DNA of 64,000 nucleotides from an uncultured Porphyromonadaceae bacterium (GCA_937921035.1 CALEUL010000061.1:62001-126000), one strand, 5' to 3'; shown: positions 51,605-60,544, counted from the first letter of the stretch. The notes: a model not told the origin generated them from the letters alone. Numbers and translations are program-made.

Positions 51605-52446
51605 CAGACAATAGCACTAACACCGCCGCCCGCAAATGGACGCGCATAAAGGAATACACCGACATCCTTTTCGACTTCTACGAAGGCATCGCCAGAATTA
51701 CCATCAACCGCCCGGAGGTATACAATGCCTTCCGCCCTCTGACAAACAAGGAAATCCTGGACGCCCTCGACTATTGCCGCGACACACCGGCGGTGCGCGT
51801 GGTGGTGCTCACCGGTGCCGGCGACAAGGCTTTCTGCTCCGGCGGCGACCAGCACTACAAATCGCGCGGAGGATACCGCGACACCGACGGCACGCCTCGC
51901 CTTAACGTGCTCGACATCCACAAGGCTATACGATCGCTCGTAAAGCCCGTAATAGCGATGGTCAACGGATATGCCATCGGCGGCGGCAACGTGCTGCAGG
52001 TGGTGTGCGACCTCACTATCGCTTCGGAGAACGCACGCTTCGGGCAGACGGGGCCGAAGGTGGGCAGCTTCGACGCCGGTTTCGGCTCCAGCTACCTCGC
52101 ACGCTGCGTGGGGCAGAAGAAAGCGCGCGAGATATGGTTCCTGTGCCGACAGTACACCGCCGACGAGGCTCTGAGCATGGGCATGATTAACAAGGTGGTT
52201 CCGCTGGACAGGCTCGAGGACGAGGTTGTGGAATGGTGCCGCACCATAATGAGCCGGAGCCCCTTCGCCGTACGCATGATTAAGCGCGCGCTCAATGCCG
52301 AACTCGACGGGCAGCACGGACTTATGGAATTCGCCGGCGACGCCACGCTGATGTACTATCTGATGGACGAGGCCCAGGAAGGAGCTCGCGCGTTCCTGGA
52401 GAAGCGCGATCCCGACTTCGGCAAATATCCGCAGTTCCCAGGCTGA
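51601..52446 (+). CDS. menB: 1,4-dihydroxy-2-naphthoyl-CoA synthase
   Basis: 281 residues of the crotonase fold. It cyclises O-succinylbenzoyl-CoA to dihydroxynaphthoyl-CoA. Visible: ARITINRPEVYNAFRPLT, VVLTGAGDKAFCSGGDQ (oxyanion-hole loop), VIAMVNGYAIGGGNVLQVVCDLTIAS, GPKVGSFDAGFGSSYLARCVGQKKAREIWF, which are near-invariant in MenB and separate it from general enoyl-CoA hydratases. It shares bases with both its neighbours (ATGA with menD; one base with menC), so translation is probably coupled. The order menB before menC before menE matches the pathway in reverse. Confidence 0.96.
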   Translation: MTDNSTNTAARKWTRIKEYTDILFDFYEGIARITINRPEVYNAFRPLTNKEILDALDYCRDTPAVRVVVLTGAGDKAFCSGGDQHYKSRGGYRDTDGTPRLNVLDIHKAIRSLVKPVIAMVNGYAIGGGNVLQVVCDLTIASENARFGQTGPKVGSFDAGFGSSYLARCVGQKKAREIWFLCRQYTADEALSMGMINKVVPLDRLEDEVVEWCRTIMSRSPFAVRMIKRALNAELDGQHGLMEFAGDATLMYYLMDEAQEGARAFLEKRDPDFGKYPQFPG

Positions 52447-53477
52447 TGGAGGCGCCTGTCAAGGCTTCGTGGTGCCCGTATACCCTTGATTTCACATTCG
52501 AGGCCCGCACATCGCGCGGCAGCATGAGGCGTAAAAAGACGTATTTCCTGCGCCTCGAGGACGCCGACGGACGCGTGGCCTACGGCGAGGTGCCGCTGTT
52601 CGAGGGCCTCTCGGCCGAGGACACGCCCGCTTTCGAGACCGTTCTCGCAAGCGCCTGCGCGGCGCCGGAGGCCACCCTCGCATCGCCGCCCAACAGCTCG
52701 ATCGCTTTCGGTTTCGAGAGCGCCTTTGCCGTCCTGCGCGACAACGTCCCGCCCACGCCCTGGCTCCGGGGCGCCGGGGGCATACCCATAAACGGCCTTA
52801 TATGGATGGGCGACAAGCGGCTGATGGCGCGGCGCATTGCCGAAAAGCTGGACCAGGGCTTCCGCATTCTCAAACTGAAGATCGGAGGCATTGCCTTCGA
52901 CGACGAGCTCGACCTGCTTGCGCACGTGCGCCGGCACTTCGATGCCGCCGACCTGGAGATACGCCTCGACGCAAACGGCAGTTTCACTCCGGCCGACGCC
53001 CTGCCGCGCCTGCACCGCCTCGCGCCCCTGGGCATACACTCGCTGGAGCAGCCCGTGCGCGCGGGCATGCCGGAGGTTATGGCCGGCATCTGCCGCAGGA
53101 GCCCTGTGCCCGTAGCCCTCGACGAGGAGCTGATAGGCTGCCGCTCCCTGGCGGAGAAAAAGGCGCTCGTGGACGCCATTGCGCCGCACTACCTCGTTCT
53201 GAAGCCCGCCCTGTGCGGCGGCTTCCGAGCCGCCGCCGAGTATGCCGCCATCGCTGGTCCGGGACGCTGGTGGGCCACGTCGGCGCTGGAATCCGACGTT
53301 GGCCTCGCCGCCATAGGCGCGTGGGTGGCGCAGTACGCCCCCGCCATGCCACAGGGCCTCGGAACGGGGATGCTGTATGCAAACAATATCGCCTCGCCGC
53401 TGAGCTTGCGCGGTGCCGCCCTGTGGTACAACCCCGCGCTGCCCTGGCAGCCGCTCGAAAACATGCCCTGGCGATGA
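52446..53477 (+). CDS. menC: o-succinylbenzoate synthase
   Basis: 343 residues of the enolase superfamily, muconate-lactonising subgroup. It dehydrates SHCHC to o-succinylbenzoate. The barrel holds the KxK motif ILKLKIGG, metal ligands in IRLDANGSF (Asp), IHSLEQPV (Glu) and VALDEELIG (Asp/Glu), and the opposite-face Lys in YLVLKPALCGGF, followed by WWATSALESDVGL. It has the N-terminal capping domain with YGEVPLFEGLS. Very GC-rich. It overlaps menB by one base and menE by four. Confidence 0.93.
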   Translation: MEAPVKASWCPYTLDFTFEARTSRGSMRRKKTYFLRLEDADGRVAYGEVPLFEGLSAEDTPAFETVLASACAAPEATLASPPNSSIAFGFESAFAVLRDNVPPTPWLRGAGGIPINGLIWMGDKRLMARRIAEKLDQGFRILKLKIGGIAFDDELDLLAHVRRHFDAADLEIRLDANGSFTPADALPRLHRLAPLGIHSLEQPVRAGMPEVMAGICRRSPVPVALDEELIGCRSLAEKKALVDAIAPHYLVLKPALCGGFRAAAEYAAIAGPGRWWATSALESDVGLAAIGAWVAQYAPAMPQGLGTGMLYANNIASPLSLRGAALWYNPALPWQPLENMPWR

Positions 53478-54406
53478 TGGAAGATTTTGTTGCCGAGTGG
53501 CTCTCGGACGCACCCTTTGTGGTGGCGCACACATCCGGCTCTACGGGCGCGCCGAAGCGGATACGCCTGCTCAAGTCCGACATGATTGCCTCGGCACGCG
53601 CCACCAACGCCTTCTTCGGCCTCGGGCCGGGCTCGCTGGCGGCGCTGCCCCTCTCGGCGGAATATATCGCCGGAAAGATGATGATTGTGCGCGGAATTGT
53701 CGGCGGATACAGGGTTGTGCGGCTGCCGGTGAGCAACGCCCTTGTCCTGCCCTACGACGGATCGGTGTTCGACCTCGTGCCCGTCGTGCCCTCGCAGGCT
53801 TCCGGGCTGCCGGAGCATCCGGAATATGCCCGGCGCATACGCAATCTGCTTGTCGGAGGGGCCATGCCGGAGGCCGACGTCCTCCGGCGCCTCTGCCGCG
53901 CCGGCTTCAACGCGTGGATAAGCTACGGAATGACCGAGACATGCAGCCACGTGGCCCTGGCGCGCGCCGACGATGCCTCCCTCACCTTCCGCGCCATGCC
54001 CGGCGTTTCCTTCGCCGCGGCCGACGGCGGACGCCTTGTGGTGAGGGCGCCGGCTTTCTCCTTCGGCGAGCTGACAACCAACGACGTGGTGGAGCTTTGC
54101 GGCCCGCATGCCTTCCGGTGGCGCGGCCGCGCCGACAATGTGATTAACAGCGGCGGCCTAAAGCTCCATCCCGAGGAGCTGGAGCGACTGTACGCCCCTT
54201 TCCTGCACGGTCGCGCTTTCTATGTGGCCGGACGGCCCGACGAAAGATGGGGACGCGCGGCGGCGCTCGTAGTCGAGGGCGACATCGACGGCAACGCAGT
54301 CATGGACGCCCTGCGGCGAAACATCGACCACAGGCTGTGCCCGAAGCGCATTGAGACCGTACCCGAAATTCCGCGGACAAAAAACGGCAAAATAAAACGT
54401 ATTTAG
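53474..54406 (+). CDS. menE: o-succinylbenzoate-CoA ligase, compact form
   Basis: 310 residues from the ATG at 53474 (a second ATG follows at once, 53477). It is an acyl-adenylate-forming enzyme that activates o-succinylbenzoate with ATP and CoA. Motifs: P-loop VAHTSGSTGAPKRIRL near the very start, SYGMTETCSHVAL, WRGRADNVINSGGLKLHPEEL, and the closing RTKNGKIKR lysine motif. Typical MenE proteins are 350-480 residues; here the part ahead of the P-loop is almost absent, so this is a shortened member. All core motifs remain, suggesting it is active. Its end overlaps the end of the convergent ABC ATPase gene by four bases. Confidence 0.9.
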   Translation: MMEDFVAEWLSDAPFVVAHTSGSTGAPKRIRLLKSDMIASARATNAFFGLGPGSLAALPLSAEYIAGKMMIVRGIVGGYRVVRLPVSNALVLPYDGSVFDLVPVVPSQASGLPEHPEYARRIRNLLVGGAMPEADVLRRLCRAGFNAWISYGMTETCSHVALARADDASLTFRAMPGVSFAAADGGRLVVRAPAFSFGELTTNDVVELCGPHAFRWRGRADNVINSGGLKLHPEELERLYAPFLHGRAFYVAGRPDERWGRAAALVVEGDIDGNAVMDALRRNIDHRLCPKRIETVPEIPRTKNGKIKRI

Positions 54407-55164
54407 CGGAAATCCATCACGGCGGGGTCGAAATGCAGGCCGGCGGATGCGAAGGAGCGGTCCAGCACCCCCGATTCAATCATAGCGTCTCTTGCGCCGA
54501 GCACGGCCGTGCGCGCGGCAGGATCCACGGCAAGCACCATATCCGCCTGCGCCATCGCCGGAGCAATGTCGTGCGTCGAGAGGATCACCGCCCTGCCCGC
54601 GTCGGCAAGGCGCCGCAGCATCCTCATAATGTCCAGGCGCGCCGCCACATCCAGAAAAGCCGTCGGCTCGTCGAGCATCAGCAACGGCGTCTGCTGTGCC
54701 AGCGCCCGCGCAATCATCACCTTCTGACGCTCGCCGTCGCTCAGCTCCGCAAGATAGCGGCCGGCGAAATCCGACATCCCCACGGCGGCAAGCGATTCGG
54801 CCACAATGGCCCTGTCCGAAGCCGAGAGCATGCCCGTCCAGCCCGTAAAGGCATAGCGCCCCACCGCCACAGCCTCCGCCACCCTCAGGCCCCCTCCGCC
54901 GTGCCGCGCAGTGTCCACAATGGCCCGCACCCGCGCCAGGGCGCGCCTGCCGTAGCATCCCGCCGGACGCCCGCATATCTCCACCACGCCCCCCACGGCA
55001 GGCTGCTGCCCCGCCAGAGTGCGCAAAAGCGTAGACTTGCCGCTGCCGTTGGCGCCCACAAGAACCGTAAAAGTACCCGCCGGCAACGAAAAGCCGATGC
55101 CCGAAAGAACCGTCCGTTCACGATAGCCCGCCGCAAGGCCGCGGCAGCAGAGAATATCCTTCAT
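54403..55164 (-). CDS. ABC transporter ATPase, iron-siderophore/heme/B12 type
   Basis: 253 residues, the cytoplasmic nucleotide-binding subunit of a type-II importer. Walker A is LVGANGSGKST (Lys43), Q-loop region near residue 80, signature ELSDGERQKVMIARAL near 140, Walker B LLMLDEPTAFLD and the His switch in LSTHD. The layout matches BtuD/FecE/HmuV proteins. It follows the permease gene with two bases of spacing in the same operon. Substrate (ferric chelate, heme or cobalamin) is not fixed by sequence. Confidence 0.93.
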   Translation of the reverse strand: MKDILCCRGLAAGYRERTVLSGIGFSLPAGTFTVLVGANGSGKSTLLRTLAGQQPAVGGVVEICGRPAGCYGRRALARVRAIVDTARHGGGGLRVAEAVAVGRYAFTGWTGMLSASDRAIVAESLAAVGMSDFAGRYLAELSDGERQKVMIARALAQQTPLLMLDEPTAFLDVAARLDIMRMLRRLADAGRAVILSTHDIAPAMAQADMVLAVDPAARTAVLGARDAMIESGVLDRSFASAGLHFDPAVMDFR

Positions 55165-55166
55165 AG

Positions 55167-56189
55167 TCAGTTAAAATAATCGAGCCTGCGCCTGTTAAGA
55201 AGCACATACAGAATAACCGGCACCCCCAGCACCGGCGTAATGGAATTCACAGGCAGCCTGCCGCCGAACGCCACGGAAGGCAGCACCGAGGCAATCTGGC
55301 AAAGCAGCCCCAGCAGCCCGCCGGCAAGCGCCGTGGCCGGCATGAGCACACGGTGGTCCGACGATGCCGTGAGCATACGCGCCACATGCGGAACAACAAG
55401 ACCGATAAAGCCCACAGGCCCGCAGTAGGCCGTAACCACAGCCGTAAGCGCCCCCGACACCAGCAGCACCCCCGTGCGCGTACGCCCCACACTCACACCC
55501 GCCGCCGAAGCATAGCCCGCACCGAACAGCATGGCATTGAGGCTCTTGGAATACGTGAAAGCCACCCCCACAAGCACCGCCACCGCCACCGCCAGCCACG
55601 GCAGCACACCCAGCGACACCCCGCTGAACGTGCCAAGCCCCCACAGCACAAACGTATGCACGGCCTCCGAATCCGAAAAATAGTTGAGCATCGACATCGC
55701 CGACGACGCAAGATAGCCTATGAGGATGCCGACAATCAGCAGCGCGTCGGAGCTCCGGATAAACGTGGAGAACAGCAGAAGCACAAGAAGCACCGCCACA
55801 GCCCCCGCAAAAGCACCGAAAGCCATAGCAAGGTTGCCCCACACGCCTATCGCACCCCCGAACACCATAGCCACCATCGCCACACCGAAACTCGAACCCG
55901 CGGAAATACCCATTATCGACGGACCCGCAAGCGGATTGGCGAAAATCGTCTGCATCATCAGCCCCGCCACAGCAAGCGACGCCCCCGCAAGGAACGCCGT
56001 CGCCAGCGCCGGCAGACGCGACTCAACAACAATGAAATGGTTAATGTCCCCGCCCCCCGGCACCGGAGCGCACAGCGCGCGGAACACATCGGCGGGCGCA
56101 ATGGCCACACTGCCGCAGAGAAGCCCCGCAGGAAACAGAACCGCCACAGCGACGGCAAGAAACACTATTGTACGGACAGCGCGTGTCAT
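55167..56189 (-). CDS. ABC transporter permease, FecCD/BtuC type
   Basis: 340 residues with about ten membrane helices, typical of the FecCD family. Characteristic segments: LAGASLAVAGLMMQTIFANPLAGPSIMGISAGSSFGVA, broken by helix, and PVGFIGLVVPHVARML with the conserved loop that couples to the ATPase, then FGGRLPVNSITPVLGVPVILYVLL. It makes the inner-membrane channel of the importer. Its start overlaps the substrate-binding gene by four bases. Confidence 0.94.
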   Translation of the reverse strand: MTRAVRTIVFLAVAVAVLFPAGLLCGSVAIAPADVFRALCAPVPGGGDINHFIVVESRLPALATAFLAGASLAVAGLMMQTIFANPLAGPSIMGISAGSSFGVAMVAMVFGGAIGVWGNLAMAFGAFAGAVAVLLVLLLFSTFIRSSDALLIVGILIGYLASSAMSMLNYFSDSEAVHTFVLWGLGTFSGVSLGVLPWLAVAVAVLVGVAFTYSKSLNAMLFGAGYASAAGVSVGRTRTGVLLVSGALTAVVTAYCGPVGFIGLVVPHVARMLTASSDHRVLMPATALAGGLLGLLCQIASVLPSVAFGGRLPVNSITPVLGVPVILYVLLNRRRLDYFN

Positions 56190-57328
56190 TGCATGCGGAA
56201 ATAATATCTGGTCTTGTAATCCGGCATCACGTCGGGATGGAATATCGCTATATAATCCGCCAGCACCACCTCCGGATGGAACGTGGCTTCGGAAAACACA
56301 TTGCGCTCCTGCGTATTACAGCTGTATACATTACCCTCCTTCAGAGCCTTGAACGCCGCATAGCGCGGATTCAGCGCCCTCAGCGACCGGGGCGTCGTTT
56401 CGTAGCCGTAGGAACGGACAAGCCACACATCCGCGTCGATGGCGCGGGCGGCCACATCTTCCAGCGACAGAGCCAGCGAACCGCTCCCGGCGGTATCGGC
56501 CCAGGGATAGTCGGCCCCGGCATCGGCGTACATACGCGCCGCATAGCTGCCCCCGGCGGGAACATACCACACGCCGGAAGTCTCGGTCTCGACAAGTATC
56601 TTCGGATTCGGGACGGCAGAGGACATAACCCTAAGCTTGAGCGACGAATAGCCGTCTATCACACTGTCGAACACGGCACGGGCCTCGTCGCGCCTGCCGA
56701 ACAGCTCGCCGATAAGCAGAATCCATTCGGCACGGCCCATAGGCGTGTCCTCCATATAGTCGGCACACTCGACAGCGACAACACCCGGAGGCACCGGAGC
56801 GCCGCTCATGCCCTGCATGGGCGAGCGGAGGACCACTTCCGCACCCGAGGCCACCAGCAGCTCGGCAGACGGATCGGCACTGTTGCCGACATCGGTTAAC
56901 TTTCCGCTCCTCAGAAGAACGGAAACAGTATCTTCCGGAGGGAAATAAGCCGCATCGGCAACGGCGCACAGCGCATCCACAGCGCCAAGCTCGCGCATCG
57001 CCCCGGTGTGCACGGCGCTGTACACCGCAGCCCGCCCCACAGGAGTGCGTATCACCCTGACGCCTGCCGGAACATCGGACGGCATAGCCGAATCGCGGTG
57101 CACAAGAAGGTAGGAGCCAAGCTTCGATTCCCCCTTCCACGGACTACCGACATCCACCATAACGCTGCCGTCCGGCCTTTCGGCCATAGTGAGGAAACGG
57201 GCGTGGTGTGTAAGCGTATCGGCCATCGGAACGTCAGCCCCGGCACCACCCCTGGCATTGCAAGACAACAGGACGGCACAGCACAGCGCAGTCCACAGAA
57301 ATTGACGCATCTTCATAGCTGTCTTCAT
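56186..57328 (-). CDS. ABC transporter substrate-binding lipoprotein, iron/cobalamin type
   Basis: 380 residues. Lipobox VLLSC (Cys23 from the first Met; Met5 and Met7 are alternative starts). The mature protein has the BtuF/FepB two-lobed layout: GVRVIRTPVGRAAVYSAVHTGAM, LTDVGNSADPSAELLVASGAEVVL, VVAVECADYMEDTPMGRAEWILLIGELFGR, and FHPEVVLADYIAIFHPDV near the end. It captures the ligand delivered through the outer membrane by a TonB-dependent receptor. The fragment of such a receptor ends just three bases upstream of this start. Confidence 0.92.
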   Translation of the reverse strand: MKTAMKMRQFLWTALCCAVLLSCNARGGAGADVPMADTLTHHARFLTMAERPDGSVMVDVGSPWKGESKLGSYLLVHRDSAMPSDVPAGVRVIRTPVGRAAVYSAVHTGAMRELGAVDALCAVADAAYFPPEDTVSVLLRSGKLTDVGNSADPSAELLVASGAEVVLRSPMQGMSGAPVPPGVVAVECADYMEDTPMGRAEWILLIGELFGRRDEARAVFDSVIDGYSSLKLRVMSSAVPNPKILVETETSGVWYVPAGGSYAARMYADAGADYPWADTAGSGSLALSLEDVAARAIDADVWLVRSYGYETTPRSLRALNPRYAAFKALKEGNVYSCNTQERNVFSEATFHPEVVLADYIAIFHPDVMPDYKTRYYFRMQ

Positions 57329-57331
57329 AGC

Positions 57332-57469
57332 TCAGAACTGTAAGGACACGGCCCACCAGTACTCCGCACGGGTGGAACGACCACGGGAATTAACATAGTT
57401 AGCAAAATAAATCTTTATTGCCGTAATAAAATCGACATTCATACAGTATACGGATATGATATAGCAAAT
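57332..57469 (-). pseudogene. C-terminal fragment of a lost TonB-dependent receptor
   Basis: On the minus strand, a frame ending at TGA (57334-57332) reads NYVNSRGRSTRAEYWWAVSLQF, whose final alternating aromatic strand matches the last strand of TonB-dependent receptors. The frame extends back through an AT-rich stretch to an in-frame stop at 57472-57470. It lies three bases upstream of the binding-protein gene, the position where such receptors start this kind of operon. I infer that the body of the receptor gene was deleted. The breakpoint is uncertain, around 57400. Confidence 0.5.
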
Positions 57470-57657
57470 TTAGGCAAAAAACACGAAACAATATATCATC
57501 GGCACAAAAAAGTACCGATTTCAAAATATATTTCAGAATTTATTGCGGCCTACATAAAATTATCACACAGAAAATGCGCCCATATGAAAGAAAATCGCTA
57601 ACTTAGCGCGTCGGGAAAATCCCGGCTGATTTGTGATATCTTTAAACCATATACATA
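57470..57657. other. AT-rich region between ABC remnant and the GH13 gene
   Basis: No frame of note. It holds a stem ATCGG/CCGAT around 57496-57517 and the palindromes listed separately ahead of the GH13 gene. A TATCTTTA at 57637-57644 is near the -7 consensus. No promoter for the minus-strand ABC operon with both boxes is evident, in keeping with deletion of its upstream part. Confidence 0.4.
57596..57644 (+). promoter_or_regulatory. Paired palindromes and -7-like box ahead of the GH13 gene
   Basis: CGCTAA-C-TTAGCG (57596-57608) is a perfect inverted repeat; CGGGA-AAA-TCCCG (57612-57624) follows three bases later; TATCTTTA (57637-57644) is one base off TAnnTTTG. The first repeat is a plausible operator for a LacI-type or similar regulator. 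Confidence 0.4.
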
Positions 57658-59082
57658 ATGAACATAACCAAACTGTTTTGTACGGCCACTGCCATCGCTA
57701 TGGCCGCACCGATGTTCGCCGCTCCACATAAAGCCTCCGGACAAGACGAAATTATCCTCCATGCATGGACCTGGAGCCTGGACACCATCGCCATCAACAT
57801 GAAAGCCATAGCCGACGCGGGCTACGACTTCGTGCAGACATCCCCGGTGCAGGCATGCTATGTAGGCGAAAACGGCGGACGCGCACTATTCAGCAAACCG
57901 GGCGACAGCGTAACCGGAAAATGGTACTACTACTACCAGCCCACCGACTGGACCATAGGCAACTATATGCTCGGCACCCGCGACGACTTCAAGGCAATGT
58001 GCGACAGCGCATATAAATACGGCGTCCGTGTAATCGTAGACGTGCTCCCCAACCACACAGCAGTAGACCATACCGCCGTACTGCCAGGCCTCGACAACGC
58101 CGTCGGAGGACACGACAACCTTTTCCACGCAAACGGCCTCAACGACATCGTAGACTACAACGACCGCTACCAGTGCACCACCGGCAAGATGGGAGGCCTC
58201 CCCGATGTGAACACAGAAAACCCCGATTTCCAGTACTACTACCTGCAGTACGTTAACGACCTTATCAACCTCGGCGCCCGCGGCTTCCGATACGACACCG
58301 CCAAACATATCGGCCTCCCGTCCGACCCCCTCGACGCCAAAGCCACACGCAACAACTTCTGGGATATAGCAACCGGCCGCGAAGGCGTAAAAGGACTGTC
58401 GCTGCTTATGCCCGACAGCCTCTACATATACGGCGAAGTACTTCAGGACCGCAACGTAAAAGAAACCGAGTACGACGATTACATGGACCTTACCGCCAGC
58501 GCCTACGGCCACGCCCTGCGCAGCGTGCTTGAAAAAGGAGACGCCCGCGCCGAAAACCTCGCCGACTGGCACCACCCCTCCGCACCGGAAGCGCTTGTAA
58601 CGTGGGTAGAGAGCCACGACACCTACTGCAACGCCCACGAATCGGCCGGCCTCACCGACGACCAGATCGCCGCCGGATGGGTATTCCTTACATCGCGCGC
58701 CACCGGACGTCCCCTATTCTTCAGCCGTCCCGAAGGAAGCACCCGCGAAAACTACTGGGGCACAAACCGCATTGGCAACCGCGGCAACGCCGAGTTCATG
58801 CGGCCTCAGGTTGTAGCAGCCAACAAATTCCGCCACAACATGAGCGGCCAGCCCGAAAAGCTCGAATTCAGCGATAACGGAGCCGTCGGAATGGTTGAAC
58901 GCGGAACAAAAGGCGCTGCAATCGTAAATTTCTCCGGCAAAGACCAGAAAATAAAACTCGCCACCGCCCTCCCCGACGGCAAATACACCGATGCCGTGAG
59001 CGGCAACGAGTTCAAGGTAGCAAAAGGAACACTCACAGGCAAACTCGCACCTCTGGCAACATATATCCTGTACGCCGAATAA
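57658..59082 (+). CDS. Secreted GH13 alpha-amylase-family enzyme
   Basis: 474 residues with a signal peptide cut near MFAAPHK (residue 21). It hydrolyses alpha-glucans. The (beta/alpha)8 motifs are complete: region I VRVIVDVLPNHT, region II GARGFRYDTAKHI with nucleophile Asp213, region III YIYGEVL with acid Glu260, region IV WVESHDT with Asp321. The C-terminal beta domain (VGMVERGTKGAAIVNFSG) ends in TYILYAE. No starch-binding module is seen. It lies opposite the SusD-SusE-SusF genes, and is likely the periplasmic or extracellular amylase of that starch system. Palindromes just upstream suggest regulation. Confidence 0.95.
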   Translation: MNITKLFCTATAIAMAAPMFAAPHKASGQDEIILHAWTWSLDTIAINMKAIADAGYDFVQTSPVQACYVGENGGRALFSKPGDSVTGKWYYYYQPTDWTIGNYMLGTRDDFKAMCDSAYKYGVRVIVDVLPNHTAVDHTAVLPGLDNAVGGHDNLFHANGLNDIVDYNDRYQCTTGKMGGLPDVNTENPDFQYYYLQYVNDLINLGARGFRYDTAKHIGLPSDPLDAKATRNNFWDIATGREGVKGLSLLMPDSLYIYGEVLQDRNVKETEYDDYMDLTASAYGHALRSVLEKGDARAENLADWHHPSAPEALVTWVESHDTYCNAHESAGLTDDQIAAGWVFLTSRATGRPLFFSRPEGSTRENYWGTNRIGNRGNAEFMRPQVVAANKFRHNMSGQPEKLEFSDNGAVGMVERGTKGAAIVNFSGKDQKIKLATALPDGKYTDAVSGNEFKVAKGTLTGKLAPLATYILYAE

Positions 59083-59101
59083 CAGAACCACAAACAATAT
59101 C

Positions 59102-59132
59102 GAAGGCTCCCGCACCGGAGCCTTCTTTTTTT
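59102..59132 (+). terminator. Terminator after the GH13 gene
   Basis: GAAGGCTCC (59102-59110) pairs with GGAGCCTTC (59117-59125), followed by a run of T. Confidence 0.9.
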
Positions 59133-59236
59133 GGCACCATAAAAACAAAGTTCTATCCCGCACAAGATATATTTAAGCAATTTAGAAAAGAACCGCAAAA
59201 TCTTTCAGGACTTTCGTGATTTATAAATATTTTTCA

Positions 59237-59244
59237 TAACTTTG
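59237..59244 (+). promoter_or_regulatory. -7 box TAACTTTG of the DUF4855-like gene
   Basis: Exact TAnnTTTG match 19 bases before the ATG at 59264; no clear -33 box. Confidence 0.6.
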
Positions 59245-59263
59245 CATAAATATCTTAATCCAT

Positions 59264-60385
59264 ATGAAAAAATACACAACAATCCTTGCAATCGCCCTTG
59301 CCGCTTCAATGTTTTCTTGCGGAGGAAACGGCCAGAAAGGAGGCGGCAACGACACCACTGCCGTAGATTCCGCATTTCTTAAATACGACAAAGTGCGCGA
59401 CCTGGCACTCATTTACCAGGGAGGCGCACACCGTATCGACTGGACAGAAGACCAGTTCGAACCCTACGTTACACACAAATTCGCCGACGGCACGGAAGAC
59501 TGGATTTTCGACGGCTATCTGTTCCTCGAATTCAAGGACGGACGCGGAGCCCAGCTTTCCCCGGGCTACGACTCAATAAACGCAACACGTCAGGTATGGG
59601 AATGGTATCTGGACCGCATCTTCGAAAAAGGAAAATCGCTCGACGCACTAAACAAAGTTATCGGTAAAAAGAAAGAACAGATCGGCGACCCCGGATTCAG
59701 GCATAAAGTGGCCCTTACTGCTATCGTACCGCTGGCTAAACAGACCGACTGGGGTGAACTCGACGGCAAAAAACTCGACTTCAACAACGTCGAAGACCAG
59801 AAAACAGCCTTGCGGTGGTTCATCGACCAGTTGTGCGACCGATTTGAAAAAAGCAACTACGACAACCTCGACTTCTACGCAATCTACTGGATTGACGAGG
59901 ACATGGTACACACAAACGACTTCCCCAAACAAATCAAAGACTATATCCACGAAAAAGGCCTCGATTTTATCTGGATTCCCTACTTCAACGCTCCCGGTGC
60001 CGACCGTTGGCAAGAACTCGGTTTCGATGCCGCCTACCAGCAGCCTAACCATTTCTTCAACGACGACATCCCGGACTCCCGCCTGACCGAGGCCGTTAAG
60101 TTTGCAAAGGCTCACAACATGGGCATGGAATTCGAATGCGACGAGCACGCCCTCTCTCAGGACTCCGTTCTCCCGCGCCAGTACCGCATGAAGGCCTACA
60201 TCGACGCCTACGAGCGCGACAGCGTCTTTGCAAAGGCTCCTATCGCCTACTACACCGGAAGCCACATGCTACTGGACATGGTTCAGAACCCCAGCCCGGA
60301 AAACCAGGCGATTATGGACCGGCTGAGCCGACATATCATCAACCGCCGCAACAACGCCACCGGCAATCTCGAAAAGAAAGACTGA
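59264..60385 (+). CDS. DUF4855-like lipoprotein, possibly a TIM-barrel hydrolase
   Basis: 373 residues with lipobox MFSC (Cys19) and a Gly/Asn-rich linker after it. The mature domain has DLALIYQGGAHRIDWTEDQFEPYVTH across its start, EDWIFDGYLFLEF, QVWEWYLDRIF, YAIYWIDEDMV, GLDFIWIPYFNAPGADRW, AAYQQPNHFF and GMEFECDEHAL. These successive strands with acidic residues at their ends look like a glycoside-hydrolase-type barrel, and I associate the layout with DUF4855. The Glu/Asp in EFECDEH and WIDEDM are candidate active residues. It has its own promoter and terminator. Confidence 0.65.
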   Translation: MKKYTTILAIALAASMFSCGGNGQKGGGNDTTAVDSAFLKYDKVRDLALIYQGGAHRIDWTEDQFEPYVTHKFADGTEDWIFDGYLFLEFKDGRGAQLSPGYDSINATRQVWEWYLDRIFEKGKSLDALNKVIGKKKEQIGDPGFRHKVALTAIVPLAKQTDWGELDGKKLDFNNVEDQKTALRWFIDQLCDRFEKSNYDNLDFYAIYWIDEDMVHTNDFPKQIKDYIHEKGLDFIWIPYFNAPGADRWQELGFDAAYQQPNHFFNDDIPDSRLTEAVKFAKAHNMGMEFECDEHALSQDSVLPRQYRMKAYIDAYERDSVFAKAPIAYYTGSHMLLDMVQNPSPENQAIMDRLSRHIINRRNNATGNLEKKD

Positions 60386-60401
60386 CACAATTTCATACAG
60401 C

Positions 60402-60442
60402 AATCCCGTTCTCCGGCTATATTGGAGAACGGGATTTTTTAT
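60402..60442 (+). terminator. Terminator after the DUF4855-like gene
   Basis: AATCCCGTTCTCC (60402-60414) pairs with GGAGAACGGGATT (60424-60436), followed by TTTT. Confidence 0.9.
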
Positions 60443-60544
60443 GCGCTGCCCCGGCCTCTTCCGCAATCATATTCAAAGAATTTCTTATTCAACTGAAAAC
60501 CATTATCACCGGAAAACAATTCAAAGTCAATGACTAATCACATA

